Notes: generated from the letters alone by a model not told the origin. Positions 51,895-61,350 are shown, counted from the first letter of the stretch. The stretch: 64,000 nucleotides of DNA from CAZMZW01 sp964571135 (GCA_964571135.1 CAZMZW010000003.1:280629-344628), one strand, 5' to 3'. Made by a program: numbers and translations.

Positions 51895-53844
51895 CTATAT
51901 TTCTCCAAAGAATGCTTTATTCAAGGCTTTATCTTCTTTGCTAACCTTAAACTGCGGGTCATCAATTTCGGAGAGATTTACATACAATTGGTTCTTATCG
52001 AGTAATTCTGAAAGCAATTTCTTCTGCTTTTCTAATCCTTTTTCTTCTTTGCCTTTCGCAATAAAATCATTAATAGCTTCATCAGGGGTTGTGGGGTTGA
52101 TGTACCAATTTAAAAATGAACCTACCGCCATTTCCTGCCAGATTTTCAGTAATTCCCTGCTATTTTTTACGCCCAAAATTCTTTCCATGAATACCTCGTT
52201 GTATTTCATCAATTCGCAATAGATGAAATTTCCACCACCTTTCCACTTTACTGATTTTGAAATACCAGATTTGTCCCCATTAATAACATTCTGCAATCGA
52301 ATAACACTATCATTCTCTCCATATGTAAGTTGTTCAATTCCTATGTATTGTCGTTTCATTTTATGGGCAACTGCTGCAGTTGTACCACTACCTAAATGAA
52401 AATCTAGAATTATGTCTCCATCATCTGTTGCGATTTCTAGTATTCTTCTCAAGAGTGATTCGGGTTTTTTCCCTTTATTTAAAACTACGCCTCCCTCACG
52501 AGCAATCCCTTGAAATGGAATATCGAGCCATATATTAGTAAGCGCATCTGCAGTAACCAACTCATTGTCAATAGTCTTCAACTTGTCTTTATAGAATAAT
52601 ATCCTCGCACCATTAAGCAAATAGATATCAAGATAGTCCTCACGTTCTTGTCTGAAGATTACACCTGGATTATTCCGTGATTTATCAATCAATTCACGTG
52701 TTTCAGAACCAACTCCTTCATAGCTAGGTTCAGCAAACCTTATTATTCTTTCAGGGCATTTATTAATTAACTGATAAATATCATTGCATTTCATCTGTCG
52801 CATACCTTCAGCAACAGAGACAAATTTCCAATTATGAAAATCATGACCATAATTTGATATAAATTGAGAGTATGCTGTGTCATAATCACGTTTTGTATAT
52901 TGAATCTTATATTTCCATTTGTGATTTTTTGAATAGCCAATGATAAAATCTGAAACCATTATTGGTGCAGGATTTATGGCTTTATGACCTGTAGCAGCAC
53001 TTCTTTTCACTGTTACTGTTGAAATGTGATGTTCTCTTCCAAATATTTCGTCTAGAAGTATCGTTAAATATGCAATTTCGTTATCATCAATATTGACCCA
53101 TATACTGCCATCATCGGATAATAAATCCTTTGATACCTCCAACCTATTCTTCATAAAGGTCAACCATGTTGAATGATTAAAGCTATCGTTATAGCCAAAT
53201 GAATCATTCCCTGTGTTATAAGGTGGGTCAATATAAATTAATTTAACTTGACCCCGAAATTGAGTCTTAAGAGTATGTAAGGCAATTAAATTATTGCCTT
53301 TAATAATTATATTATCCCGAATCACCCCACTTTCATCACGCTTAATATCTTTTACTGGTTCTTTTCCTTTCACTGTATATCGAGTGAAGTTTGTTAATAC
53401 TTTGGGGTCAAATAAGCGATTAATTTCATCCTGCGCAAGAACTTCGTTGAAAAATATCTCTTTCCGATTTTCCTCCTCTTTTGTCTGCCCACCCTCTAAA
53501 ACCGTGTCTTTGTATGCCCATACTAATGCCACTTCACCTCGTTCATTTAAATATTTATCATTAATCGTTAACCCAATTCGGTTTCGAAAGCGGGTATATG
53601 AGTTATCGAGGAAATTCTTTTGTGAAATATATTCAAGAAAGGTGTTCGTGTTGAAAACCCAATAGCCTTCAATTTCATCAAAAAACTTGACTTCGATTTC
53701 CTTATCTGATAGAAGAAGTTTTATTAAATCACGGTCAATCTTCCAAGCCAGGTCTTCAACTCTTGCAATCAGCAATTCTCCTTCATCATCAATAAGGTTG
53801 GGATTCGTTTTTAAGAGTTCAATGAGCTTTGAGTTGAATGACAT
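51895..53844 (-). CDS. mod: Type III DNA methyltransferase subunit Mod
   Basis: The 649-residue beta-class adenine methyltransferase has the catalytic motif IYIDPPYNTGNDSFGYND near residue 205 and the SAM site ILDFHLGSGTTAAVAHKMKR near 485, in the DPPY-before-FxGxG order of type III Mod. The variable region between them sets the target. The N-terminal 170 residues are the usual Mod extension. A CAGGGAGATATT ribosome site and a TATAAT box (minus strand, about 53874-53879) lie upstream. Both motifs look intact, so the system is probably active. Confidence 0.93.
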   Translation of the reverse strand: MSFNSKLIELLKTNPNLIDDEGELLIARVEDLAWKIDRDLIKLLLSDKEIEVKFFDEIEGYWVFNTNTFLEYISQKNFLDNSYTRFRNRIGLTINDKYLNERGEVALVWAYKDTVLEGGQTKEEENRKEIFFNEVLAQDEINRLFDPKVLTNFTRYTVKGKEPVKDIKRDESGVIRDNIIIKGNNLIALHTLKTQFRGQVKLIYIDPPYNTGNDSFGYNDSFNHSTWLTFMKNRLEVSKDLLSDDGSIWVNIDDNEIAYLTILLDEIFGREHHISTVTVKRSAATGHKAINPAPIMVSDFIIGYSKNHKWKYKIQYTKRDYDTAYSQFISNYGHDFHNWKFVSVAEGMRQMKCNDIYQLINKCPERIIRFAEPSYEGVGSETRELIDKSRNNPGVIFRQEREDYLDIYLLNGARILFYKDKLKTIDNELVTADALTNIWLDIPFQGIAREGGVVLNKGKKPESLLRRILEIATDDGDIILDFHLGSGTTAAVAHKMKRQYIGIEQLTYGENDSVIRLQNVINGDKSGISKSVKWKGGGNFIYCELMKYNEVFMERILGVKNSRELLKIWQEMAVGSFLNWYINPTTPDEAINDFIAKGKEEKGLEKQKKLLSELLDKNQLYVNLSEIDDPQFKVSKEDKALNKAFFGEI

Positions 53845-53968
53845 AATATCTCCCTGGTGAATTATCTATGGTAATTATACAGGTTTGATTCAATTTTCAT
53901 CGGATAGGTGAGGGTAAAAATCAGCCCAATGTTGATTTCTGTTCTTGATTCAGGTGGATTTAAAGTGT

Positions 53969-54002
53969 AATCTTACGCTGCTGCCGGCAGCAGCGTAAGA
54001 TT
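53969..54002. repeat. Perfect 34-bp palindrome
   Basis: AATCTTACGCTGCTGCC is followed without a loop by its exact complement GGCAGCAGCGTAAGATT. It lies between the integrase stop (54038) and the mod promoter. No proper U-tract follows on either strand, so although it may terminate integrase transcription, a protein-binding or cruciform role is also possible. Confidence 0.85.
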
Positions 54003-54037
54003 TCCTTATAATGACCTAATGAAAGAACTTATCAATC

Positions 54038-54946
54038 TTAATCTAAGGGATTGCCTTTGGCATGCGCTAACTTCAAATCATCAATTGTTATATTTAAATA
54101 TCTTCTAGTTAAATCAACAGAACTATGCCCTAATAAAATACTTATATCGAAAACCGAAACACCTTTTCGATAACAAGCAAGCGTGAAGCACCTGCGAAAA
54201 TCATGAAGGCCAGCATGTTTCAAACCTAATTTACGAGAATATTTCAACACCATACACTCCAATGCTGATTTAGTCATTCTCTCATTCTGATTGTTAAGCC
54301 AAAGTGCTTGTATTGAGGCTGGATGGGTTGCCAAATATTTCCTCAATGCTTTCCTCGCTTCTCTACCAAAAAAAGTAAATCTGCTTTTATCCCCTTTTCC
54401 ATGTATGATTTTTACAGCACCAGAAATTGCATCAACATCCTCGATATTCAGATTCAGAAATTCTGAAGCCCGGCAGCCACTACTTATGAGGCACTCAAAA
54501 ATCGCTTTGTCCCTAAGAATATGCTTACCATCACACGCATTAATTAGTTTTCGAACATCTTCAACCGATATTCCTTCTAAAGGGGGTATATTGGGTTTTG
54601 CAATTTTCACTTTTCTAATTGGATTTTTCCAGTTAATTGGTTCGAACTCAAACTCATAGAAATAGAGCATTGCTTTGATAGCCCTATATGAACAATGAAC
54701 GCCTCCTTTGTTTCTATGAGTACCTAACTCTGATAAATAGCCTCTAATCTCTTGTGGGGTGATTTCTTCTATAGTATCAATACCCCTTTTTTTGAGCCAT
54801 CTTACAAAATAACCCGTTTCCCTCTGGTAGAAACTTATAGTGTGTGGGGAAAGGTTTTGCGCTTGTCTTTCTGAAACAAATGATTTTGATACATCATCTA
54901 CATTTGTTTTAAGAAAGATTATGCCTGTTATTTGGTTTGTATCCAT
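54038..54946 (-). CDS. int: Tyrosine recombinase (integrase of the tRNA-Leu element)
   Basis: The 302-residue product has a SAM-like core-binding N-terminal domain (LSPHTISFYQRETGYFVRWLKKRG) and a catalytic domain with all key residues: R in SSGCRASEFL, K in GKGDKSR, HxxR in LHDFRRCF, H in LGHSS and Y in RRYLN. AAAAGGAGCTTTAGA precedes the ATG. It lies 91 bp inside the right repeat and reads away from it. The tRNA-Leu promoter beyond the repeat points straight into it with no terminator visible between. Confidence 0.93.
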   Translation of the reverse strand: MDTNQITGIIFLKTNVDDVSKSFVSERQAQNLSPHTISFYQRETGYFVRWLKKRGIDTIEEITPQEIRGYLSELGTHRNKGGVHCSYRAIKAMLYFYEFEFEPINWKNPIRKVKIAKPNIPPLEGISVEDVRKLINACDGKHILRDKAIFECLISSGCRASEFLNLNIEDVDAISGAVKIIHGKGDKSRFTFFGREARKALRKYLATHPASIQALWLNNQNERMTKSALECMVLKYSRKLGLKHAGLHDFRRCFTLACYRKGVSVFDISILLGHSSVDLTRRYLNITIDDLKLAHAKGNPLD

Positions 54947-55037
54947 TCTAAAGCTCCTTTTGACCCTAAGATGTGGGTGAAAAGGGGAGAATAGAGCTGA
55001 GCCAGGCTACATATGGGATTAAGGGGTTAAGGCATAT

Positions 55038-55084
55038 TCCTAAGTCATGCCTGTCTGCCAATTCCAGCACTTCCCCTCGAGCGG
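55038..55084. repeat. Right attachment-site repeat with orphan tRNA-Leu 5-prime half
   Basis: This is the second 47-bp copy. Its minus strand reads the first 39 nt of tRNA-Leu up to the end of the anticodon loop, then diverges (ATATGCC instead of TCATGTGCC), so no tRNA can be completed. It marks the right boundary of the element. Confidence 0.92.
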
Positions 55085-55089
55085 ATTGA

Positions 55090-55118
55090 ATTATATGTTA
55101 GAGGTATAAGTGTGTCAA
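55090..55118 (-). promoter_or_regulatory. Original tRNA-Leu promoter, now upstream of int
   Basis: On the minus strand TTGACA (55113-55118), a 17-bp spacer and TATAAT (55090-55095) form a perfect consensus promoter ending 5 bp before the right repeat. It lies in chromosomal DNA. Transcripts would start near 55083, cross the tRNA half and enter int about 137 nt later. Confidence 0.85.
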
Positions 55119-55186
55119 TCACCCTGAGAATTTTCAGTTTTCTCGTTATAATCTTACAAATAATTTTCCAAAATTTGGGAGCGTTA

Positions 55187-55615
55187 ATGACTCGTCTAAT
55201 TAAAACCGAGAGCGGTTCAACCCTAAGGAATAAACTGCTAAAAACAATTGCAATCATGATTCGTGAAATGGGGAAACAAAATTCTGTGGATAGAAGTACC
55301 AAAGACATGATTGCATTAATTATTCTTTCTTTGCGAAAAATAATAGAAACGAACGAGGAAGCAATAACAGCCTGGGAGAAACGAGATTACTGGTTAAAGG
55401 CAGATCGTTTCAGATTGGATTGGGAATGGGCTCAAAAAACAGCGGATATGCTACAGGATGCGCTTTTAGAAGAGAATTGGATGGTGATTGCGTCGGTAAT
55501 TCCAATAATTGCAGCCAAGTGCAGTAAAATTAATTTAAATGTGAAGTCAAGCTCTTTGAATATTTGGTTTGGCGCATACGATAATTTGATGAATCAAAAA
55601 AAAGGAGCTGCTTGA
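55187..55615 (+). CDS. Unknown helical protein, 142 residues
   Basis: From ATG 55187 (ribosome site GGGAGCGTT) the product begins MTRLIKTESGSTLRNKLLKTIAIMIREMG and is mainly helical, with no membrane segment and no known motif. An upstream in-frame start at 55112 would add a hydrophobic stretch but lacks a ribosome site. A TATAAT at about 55145-55150 may serve it. Before integration it would have been the divergent neighbour of tRNA-Leu. Its last codons lie in the terminator. Confidence 0.65.
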   Translation: MTRLIKTESGSTLRNKLLKTIAIMIREMGKQNSVDRSTKDMIALIILSLRKIIETNEEAITAWEKRDYWLKADRFRLDWEWAQKTADMLQDALLEENWMVIASVIPIIAAKCSKINLNVKSSSLNIWFGAYDNLMNQKKGAA

Positions 55616-55630
55616 GGCAGCTCCTTTTTC
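55596..55630. terminator. Bidirectional terminator overlapping a stop codon
   Basis: GGAGCTGC and GCAGCTCC pair around TTGAG, with A8 before and T5 after. It serves the gene ending at 55615 (its TGA is in the loop) and the convergent acyl-CoA synthetase gene ending at 55632. Confidence 0.88.
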
Positions 55631-55631
55631 G

Positions 55632-57743
55632 TTATTTCTTTTTTAAGATAATCCTGGCATCGACTACCTTGATACCTTGACCTTCTTCGTATAACAGAAT
55701 TGGGTTGGCATCTGATTCGCTAACTTCATCGGCAAGATCCTCGATCATTTGTGAATAACGACAAATTGTATCTGCCAAAGCTGCTTTATCCCTGGGTTTC
55801 TCACCACGTACCCCGGATAAAACAGGAGCACCACGAATTTCTTCGATCATTCTCTTTGCCTGGTAGGATGAAATTGGGGATACTCTGAAGGTAACATCCT
55901 TCAAGACCTCAACAAAAATACCTCCCAAACCGAACATAACTGTCGGTCCAAAGGTTGGGTCGTTCACAGAACCCAGGATTACTTCTGTTCCTTGTTGAGC
56001 ATACTCCTGAATAACAATACCCAGAATATTCGCGTCTGGTTTATATTTCTTGCAGTTACTCAATATGGTTCGGTATGCTTCGCGGACGTCATTTTCATTT
56101 TTCAGATTAACCTTCACTCCACCCGCATCTGATTTATGTAAAATATCAGGGGAGACGATTTTCATAACAACCGGATAACCAAAATCGTTGGCGAATGATA
56201 CAGCTTGATCTTCACTGGTCGATATTTTTGTTTTGGTAATTGGCAGTCCATATGCTGAAAATACATTTTTGGCTTCCACTTCAGTTAACGAGTCACGCTT
56301 TTCTGCTCGGGCTCCATTAATAATATCCAATGCCACTTGACGATTGCCAGTGAACTCTGGCCTCGAATTGTCATTGATATTTGATTTAATTTGGGCATAT
56401 TCATGTAAAGCTGACATAGCATTTATTGCCATATCAGGAGCGGAGTAAGCCGGAATTCCATTTTCCACTAACCAATGCATCGCTTTTTCAGATCGCTCGC
56501 CACCTACAAACGATACTGAGATGGGTTTTCCGGAAATTCCAGATTCATCCACTGCACGTTTTATGCTTTGTGCAATTTCCACCGGATTGGTCATAGCAGT
56601 TTCGCAGTAAAGAACCACCAGACCATCCACCCATTGATGTGCGTATGCATATTTGGCAGTTTCGTAATACCATTCATTTCCTGCCATACCCGTCATATCA
56701 ACCGGGTTCTTGGCTGATCCAAAATCAGGCATATGTTTCTTTAACTCAATTTGAACGTCTTCGGGAGCAAATTTTAGAGGTATTCCATATTTCTCAGCCG
56801 CATCTGTTGCGAGTACCCCTACGCCGCCACCATTGGTAAGAATTAACAGATTATCACCTTTCATTGACGGTTGTAGAGATAAGACCAATGTTCGGTCAAA
56901 CAGGTCATTCAGATCTTCAGCCTGAATAATGCCCGCCTGTAGCAGGGCAGCTTTATAAATTTTCGTTGCACCAGCCAGTGAACCAGTGTGTGAAGCGGCA
57001 GCAGCAGCACCATGCGAAGAAACACCAGCCTTAAGAGCAACAATTGGTTTAGTCGCTTTTCGGCTGGCTTCAATAACAGCCCGGCCATCTTTAAACCCTT
57101 CAATATACAGGGAAATGCAACTTGTATTGGCATCAAGATTAAGCCAGCCAATCAAGTCGGCAAAATCAATATCAGACACATTGCCCACGGAAATCAGTTT
57201 ATCAAAACCAACACCTCGTGAATAAGTGGATGCATCAATACCAATTAATAAAGCACCACTTTGAGAAACTAACGAGGATTTACCTGATAATGGTAGAAAG
57301 GGCGCAAATGAACCATTATATTTATCGGAGTTGGAAAGTATTCCAACGATGTTAGGTCCGATGATACGCATCCCGTATTGATGGGCAAGTGTGACCAGGC
57401 TATTCTCTAATTCGTGATTTCCAACCTCACCAAATCCAGAAGTGATAATGCTTAAACCTTTGACCTTTGCTTTTCCACATTCTTCAACTACTTTGAGCAC
57501 AAACTGGGCAGGAATAGTGATAATTGCGGAATCGATTGGTTGTCCTATATCTAATACTGACGGAAAACACTTCAAACCAAGAATTTCGGTTTCACCAGGA
57601 TTGATCGGAAAAACTTTTCCTTCATATCCACTTTTGATGATGTTATCTAAAACTGTATGTCCAATTTTTCCTGGATGAGCAGAAGCACCAATCACAGCGA
57701 CAGATTTGGGTTTCAGTAGAGCATTCAAAATATCATCGTTCAC
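55632..57743 (-). CDS. ADP-forming acetyl/acyl-CoA synthetase (fused alpha-beta)
   Basis: From GTG 57743 (GGAGGAATTATC just before) the product has 703 residues. A CoA-binding Rossmann domain (LKPKSVAVIGASAHPGKIGHTVLDNI) and a succinyl-CoA-ligase-like domain with the phospho-histidine in ASHTGSLAGATKIYKAALLQAG are followed by the ATP-grasp half (FSAYGLPITKTKIS, FGYPVVMKIVSPDILHKSDAGGVKVNL). The enzyme makes ATP from an acyl-CoA plus ADP and phosphate, an energy-saving step in fermenters. It is divergent from a glycerate kinase gene. Confidence 0.92.
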   Translation of the reverse strand: MNDDILNALLKPKSVAVIGASAHPGKIGHTVLDNIIKSGYEGKVFPINPGETEILGLKCFPSVLDIGQPIDSAIITIPAQFVLKVVEECGKAKVKGLSIITSGFGEVGNHELENSLVTLAHQYGMRIIGPNIVGILSNSDKYNGSFAPFLPLSGKSSLVSQSGALLIGIDASTYSRGVGFDKLISVGNVSDIDFADLIGWLNLDANTSCISLYIEGFKDGRAVIEASRKATKPIVALKAGVSSHGAAAAASHTGSLAGATKIYKAALLQAGIIQAEDLNDLFDRTLVLSLQPSMKGDNLLILTNGGGVGVLATDAAEKYGIPLKFAPEDVQIELKKHMPDFGSAKNPVDMTGMAGNEWYYETAKYAYAHQWVDGLVVLYCETAMTNPVEIAQSIKRAVDESGISGKPISVSFVGGERSEKAMHWLVENGIPAYSAPDMAINAMSALHEYAQIKSNINDNSRPEFTGNRQVALDIINGARAEKRDSLTEVEAKNVFSAYGLPITKTKISTSEDQAVSFANDFGYPVVMKIVSPDILHKSDAGGVKVNLKNENDVREAYRTILSNCKKYKPDANILGIVIQEYAQQGTEVILGSVNDPTFGPTVMFGLGGIFVEVLKDVTFRVSPISSYQAKRMIEEIRGAPVLSGVRGEKPRDKAALADTICRYSQMIEDLADEVSESDANPILLYEEGQGIKVVDARIILKKK

Positions 57744-57807
57744 GATAATTCCTCCAATAATTGATAGGTTTTGATAGTTAAGCAAAACCTGTTAAAATTT
57801 TCAAATC

Positions 57808-57827
57808 TCCAGGATAAGTTGCCTGGA
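57808..57827. promoter_or_regulatory. Dyad between divergent acyl-CoA synthetase and glycerate kinase genes
   Basis: TCCAGG and CCTGGA form a perfect 6-bp inverted repeat with an 8-bp spacer, 9 bp ahead of a TATAAT (57837-57842) for the rightward gene. It is a possible operator shared by the two genes. Confidence 0.35.
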
Positions 57828-57915
57828 AGACACAAGATATAATTTTACTATTATTTTGCGAATCATTCATATAGATAACGAAAAATACAAATACTTTAAG
57901 ATTATTAGATCAATT

Positions 57916-59283
57916 ATGAAAATCATCTATGAAGTAAAAGAGTTAGGTTTTATTAAAGATCCAGAAGTAATTAACCGAATTCTGCTTGCTTCTCTTAAAG
58001 CAGTTGATCCAATTAATATTGTCAAAAGTACCATTTCATTGTTGAATGGGAAAATTGAAGTAAGAAAAAAGAACTATGACTTATCCCAATATCGTAAGGT
58101 TTTTATAATCGGAATTGGGAAGGCGTCCCAATCCATGGCATTGGGAATAAAACAAATACTCCAACAGTATATTGACTCCGGTATAGTCATAACAAAACGA
58201 GTTAATCAAGAATTTTCAGATCTGCTTGGCCCTTCTATCAAAACGATTATAGGAGATCATCCCATCCCAGCTATGAATAGCCTCAATTCAGCGAATGAAT
58301 TAGTTGATTTTGCTTTAAGAATTACTAAAGATGACCTGGTAATTTGTCTGATATCCGGGGGGGGATCTGCACTTATCACAAGACCTGTGCCTGATATTTC
58401 ATTAAGAGATCTTCAGGAACTAACCATTTTTTTGCTGAACTGTGGTGCAACTATTGATGAAATAAATACAATAAGAAAACATCTCGATGGCATTAAGGGT
58501 GGAGGACTTGCCAAATTGCTATTTCCAGCGCAGGTAATAACCTTGGTTCTTTCCGATGTTATCGGGGATCACCTTTCAATGATTGCATCAGGACCAACAA
58601 CTTCAGATTCCACCACATATGAAGATGCTTTTAGAATAATTGAAAAATATTCCTTAAAAGATATCGTAAGTAAAACTATAATGAGCTACATAAAAAGAGG
58701 AATTGACGGGAAGATACCTGAAACGGTAAAAATTGGTGATCCTGCCCTGGAAAAAGTGTCTAATAAAATTATTGGAAATAATCAACTGGCTTCAATGGCA
58801 GGTAAATTAATGGCAGAAGTGGAAGGTTTCACTTGTAAAGTTATTTCTAACAAATTGCAGGGAAAAGCGTTTGAGGTTGGAAAAGAATTGGGCAGGTTAA
58901 TGAGAGATTTTCGTAAAAAAAACCACAATAATACAAAACCGATTTGCCTAATTGCGGGAGGGGAAACCACTGTTGATGTGAAAGGGAGCGGTTTGGGTGG
59001 GAGAAATTTGGAAGTGGCTTTGGCTTGTGCAATGGAAATAGAGGGATTGAAAAACGTCTGCATGCTGGCTTTAGCTACGGATGGTGAAGATGGACCAACC
59101 GATGCAGCGGGTGCGATAATAACGGGCGATTCAATAAGGCGAGCCAGGTCAATCGGGTTAAATCCTGAGGAATCACTAGCAAATAACGATACTTATCATT
59201 TCTTTAAAAAATTAGGTTGTTTGCTTAAAACTGGATCAACGGGGACAAATGTAAATGATCTTTTTTTTCTTTTTGTTTACTAA
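57916..59283 (+). CDS. Glycerate 2-kinase (GckA/MOFRL family)
   Basis: From ATG 57916 the product has 455 residues. It has the DUF4147 N-terminal domain (VFIIGIGKASQSMALG, CLISGGGSALITRP, TIRKHLDGIKGGGLAKL, LVLSDVIGDHLSMIASGPT) and the C-terminal MOFRL domain (LIAGGETTVDVKGSGLGGRNLE, LATDGEDGPTDAAGA, NNDTYHFF). It phosphorylates glycerate to 2-phosphoglycerate. A TTG at 57856 would add 20 residues but lies too near the likely transcription start and lacks a ribosome site. Confidence 0.92.
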   Translation: MKIIYEVKELGFIKDPEVINRILLASLKAVDPINIVKSTISLLNGKIEVRKKNYDLSQYRKVFIIGIGKASQSMALGIKQILQQYIDSGIVITKRVNQEFSDLLGPSIKTIIGDHPIPAMNSLNSANELVDFALRITKDDLVICLISGGGSALITRPVPDISLRDLQELTIFLLNCGATIDEINTIRKHLDGIKGGGLAKLLFPAQVITLVLSDVIGDHLSMIASGPTTSDSTTYEDAFRIIEKYSLKDIVSKTIMSYIKRGIDGKIPETVKIGDPALEKVSNKIIGNNQLASMAGKLMAEVEGFTCKVISNKLQGKAFEVGKELGRLMRDFRKKNHNNTKPICLIAGGETTVDVKGSGLGGRNLEVALACAMEIEGLKNVCMLALATDGEDGPTDAAGAIITGDSIRRARSIGLNPEESLANNDTYHFFKKLGCLLKTGSTGTNVNDLFFLFVY

Positions 59284-59300
59284 TTGCGCATAGCAATACA

Positions 59301-60335
59301 TTAACATTTTATAGTACCAGAATATCTCACTTTTATCGCTGGCAGCAAATAATCTTGAAATGATCTGGTCAAGTCATATTCAGGAACCCAGCCCCAATCA
59401 TTACGAGCAGGGGTATCATCCACATCCACCGGCCAGCTATCTACGATCTTCTGGCGGCTTTGATTGACAATAAATTCAATTTCAGCTTTAGGATAGCCAA
59501 CCTTTACAATTTCAAAAATCTCTAATGCCGATGGGCTGAAGCTAGTAACGTTGTAAACCAACTGTGAGAGTGATTCTCTTTTTGCATTTTCAATCAGCAT
59601 TAATGCTTTTACAGCATCCGGCATTGCCATGAATGGAATTCGAGTGTCTGAACGAACAAAGCACTCATACGGTTTGTTTTGAGCGGCATTATGCAGCATC
59701 TCAGGGCCATAATCGCTTGTCCCTCCGGTTGGGATGGTATCCGCGCTGATTAACCCTGGAAAACGAATACATCGAAAATCAATACTGTTTTTTTGACGAT
59801 CTTTTGAAAGCTGGTGATAATGGAGAGAAAAGTAACGGCCCAGGTGTTCGCAATACAGCTTATTTATCCCATACATTGTAATGGGATTGCAGAAAGCATC
59901 TTCCTTGATTTTATTGTTTATTTCTTTTTGATTTAAATCCGGAATTCCATAGACTGCGATAGAGCTAGGGTAAATAAATTTCACTGATTTACCCTGCCAT
60001 TGGGATAAGCTCATCCCTAATTGCAAAAGATTCAACGTGCCTTCTACATTGATCTGATGAGCGATTTCAGGACTGTATTCTGCTTTGGTAGAAAGAATGG
60101 AAGCGAGATGATAAATGGTAGTAATCTCATATTCAGAAGTCAATCTTCCAAGAAGAGTTTTATCCAGGATGTCTCCTTGGATAAAACGGTCACAGAATGG
60201 GATAATACATTCATCCAAAGGCTTCAGGTCGATAGCGACAATATGTTCGTTTCCACACTTGCCGAACTCTTGAATAAGTCCGTGACCAATTTCGCCATTT
60301 GCGCCAGTAATTAAGATCACCTCATTTCTTATCAT
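59301..60335 (-). CDS. NAD-dependent epimerase/dehydratase family protein (extended SDR)
   Basis: The 344-residue product has the Rossmann motif ITGANGEIGHGL, the region IYHLASILS, the catalytic serine in IYPSSIAVYG and the YGINK pair. The C-terminal part (ARNDWGWVPEYDLTRSFQDYLLPAI) resembles the SDR-type L-threonine dehydrogenase and UDP-glucose 4-epimerase groups. The substrate is open. It converges on the glycerate kinase gene with 17 bp between. Confidence 0.85.
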   Translation of the reverse strand: MIRNEVILITGANGEIGHGLIQEFGKCGNEHIVAIDLKPLDECIIPFCDRFIQGDILDKTLLGRLTSEYEITTIYHLASILSTKAEYSPEIAHQINVEGTLNLLQLGMSLSQWQGKSVKFIYPSSIAVYGIPDLNQKEINNKIKEDAFCNPITMYGINKLYCEHLGRYFSLHYHQLSKDRQKNSIDFRCIRFPGLISADTIPTGGTSDYGPEMLHNAAQNKPYECFVRSDTRIPFMAMPDAVKALMLIENAKRESLSQLVYNVTSFSPSALEIFEIVKVGYPKAEIEFIVNQSRQKIVDSWPVDVDDTPARNDWGWVPEYDLTRSFQDYLLPAIKVRYSGTIKC

Positions 60336-60360
60336 CGTGTTCCTCTTTTAGATCTTAAAC

Positions 60361-60394
60361 AAAAAAGGTTCTGATGATTAGAATCAGAACCTTT
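60361..60394 (-). terminator. Terminator after secF
   Basis: On the minus strand AAAGGTTCTGAT pairs with ATCAGAACCTTT over 12 bp around TCTAATC, followed by TTT. It lies 6 bp after the secF stop. Confidence 0.88.
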
Positions 60395-60399
60395 GGGAA

Positions 60400-61332
60400 T
60401 TATGCTTGTGCGGTCTTGTTTTTCCTGAACCAGGTTTTCCATTCTTTGTTTTCCCAGACAACCAGAATGGGGGCGGCAATAAAAATTGATGAATAAGTAC
60501 CACTCAGTAAACCAACAAGCAGTACTAAAGCCATCTCCCGCAGGGTTACCCCGCCAAAAAGAGCGAGCGAAAGAAGAAGGAATTCCACAGTCATTAATTG
60601 AGTATTGATTGAGCGCTGCAAAGATTGAATAATCGAGTGATTCACTAATTTCTCAAAGGGAATGTTTCTCAAAATTGGTGAATTTTCGCGGATGCGGTCA
60701 AAAACCACAATCTTATCCTGGGTGGAGAATCCAATAACTGTTAGCAGTGCAGTCAAATACAATGAATCCATTTGCCATCCGAAGAACTTACTTCCAATCG
60801 CACCTAAGCTAATTACGATCAAAATGTCATGCAACATGGCAACAATGGCACAAACACCATATCGAAAGGCATGCGGAATACCCCGGAAAGCAAAGGTGAT
60901 GTAAAAGATTACCGCCAGTGCTGCAATTCCAACAGCTAGTGCTGCCCGGCTGGCAACAGATTGGCTGATGGCAGGGCTGACCGTGTCAAAACGACGTTCC
61001 ACCAAATTCGGATCAAATTCCTTTTTTAAATTCGAAATCACCAGTGAATATTTATCCTGATCCAAAATCGAAGATTGGATGAAGAAAATAATCCCTGTTT
61101 GTGTTTGACTGATTTTTACTTGTGAATCAGTAATCCCCATAGTGTTATAGAGAAGGATGATTTTATCCGAAGTCGGAGCTTTATCTTTTATCATCTCAAT
61201 TTCCACTATTGAACCACCTCGAAAATCAATGGAGAGTGGTAATCCGTTGATGGCAATAATAACTAATCCGGGGACAATTAATAAAAATGATAAAGCGAAG
61301 AAAAGATAGCGTTTTCCAAGAATGTTGAGCAT
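60400..61332 (-). CDS. secF: Protein translocase subunit SecF
   Basis: The 310-residue product has SIDFRGGSIVEIEM near the start, a periplasmic domain and five further membrane segments with YITFAFRGIPHAFRYGVCAIVAMLHD and GFSTQDKIVVFDRIREN. With SecD it uses proton motive force to complete protein export. It follows secD by 18 bp. Confidence 0.95.
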   Translation of the reverse strand: MLNILGKRYLFFALSFLLIVPGLVIIAINGLPLSIDFRGGSIVEIEMIKDKAPTSDKIILLYNTMGITDSQVKISQTQTGIIFFIQSSILDQDKYSLVISNLKKEFDPNLVERRFDTVSPAISQSVASRAALAVGIAALAVIFYITFAFRGIPHAFRYGVCAIVAMLHDILIVISLGAIGSKFFGWQMDSLYLTALLTVIGFSTQDKIVVFDRIRENSPILRNIPFEKLVNHSIIQSLQRSINTQLMTVEFLLLSLALFGGVTLREMALVLLVGLLSGTYSSIFIAAPILVVWENKEWKTWFRKNKTAQA

Positions 61333-61350
61333 TTTAATAACCTGTTATAT

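Noticed and set aside
38313..55037. Prophage or conjugative element
   Set aside because: No capsid, terminase, tail, relaxase or type IV secretion gene is present in the element.
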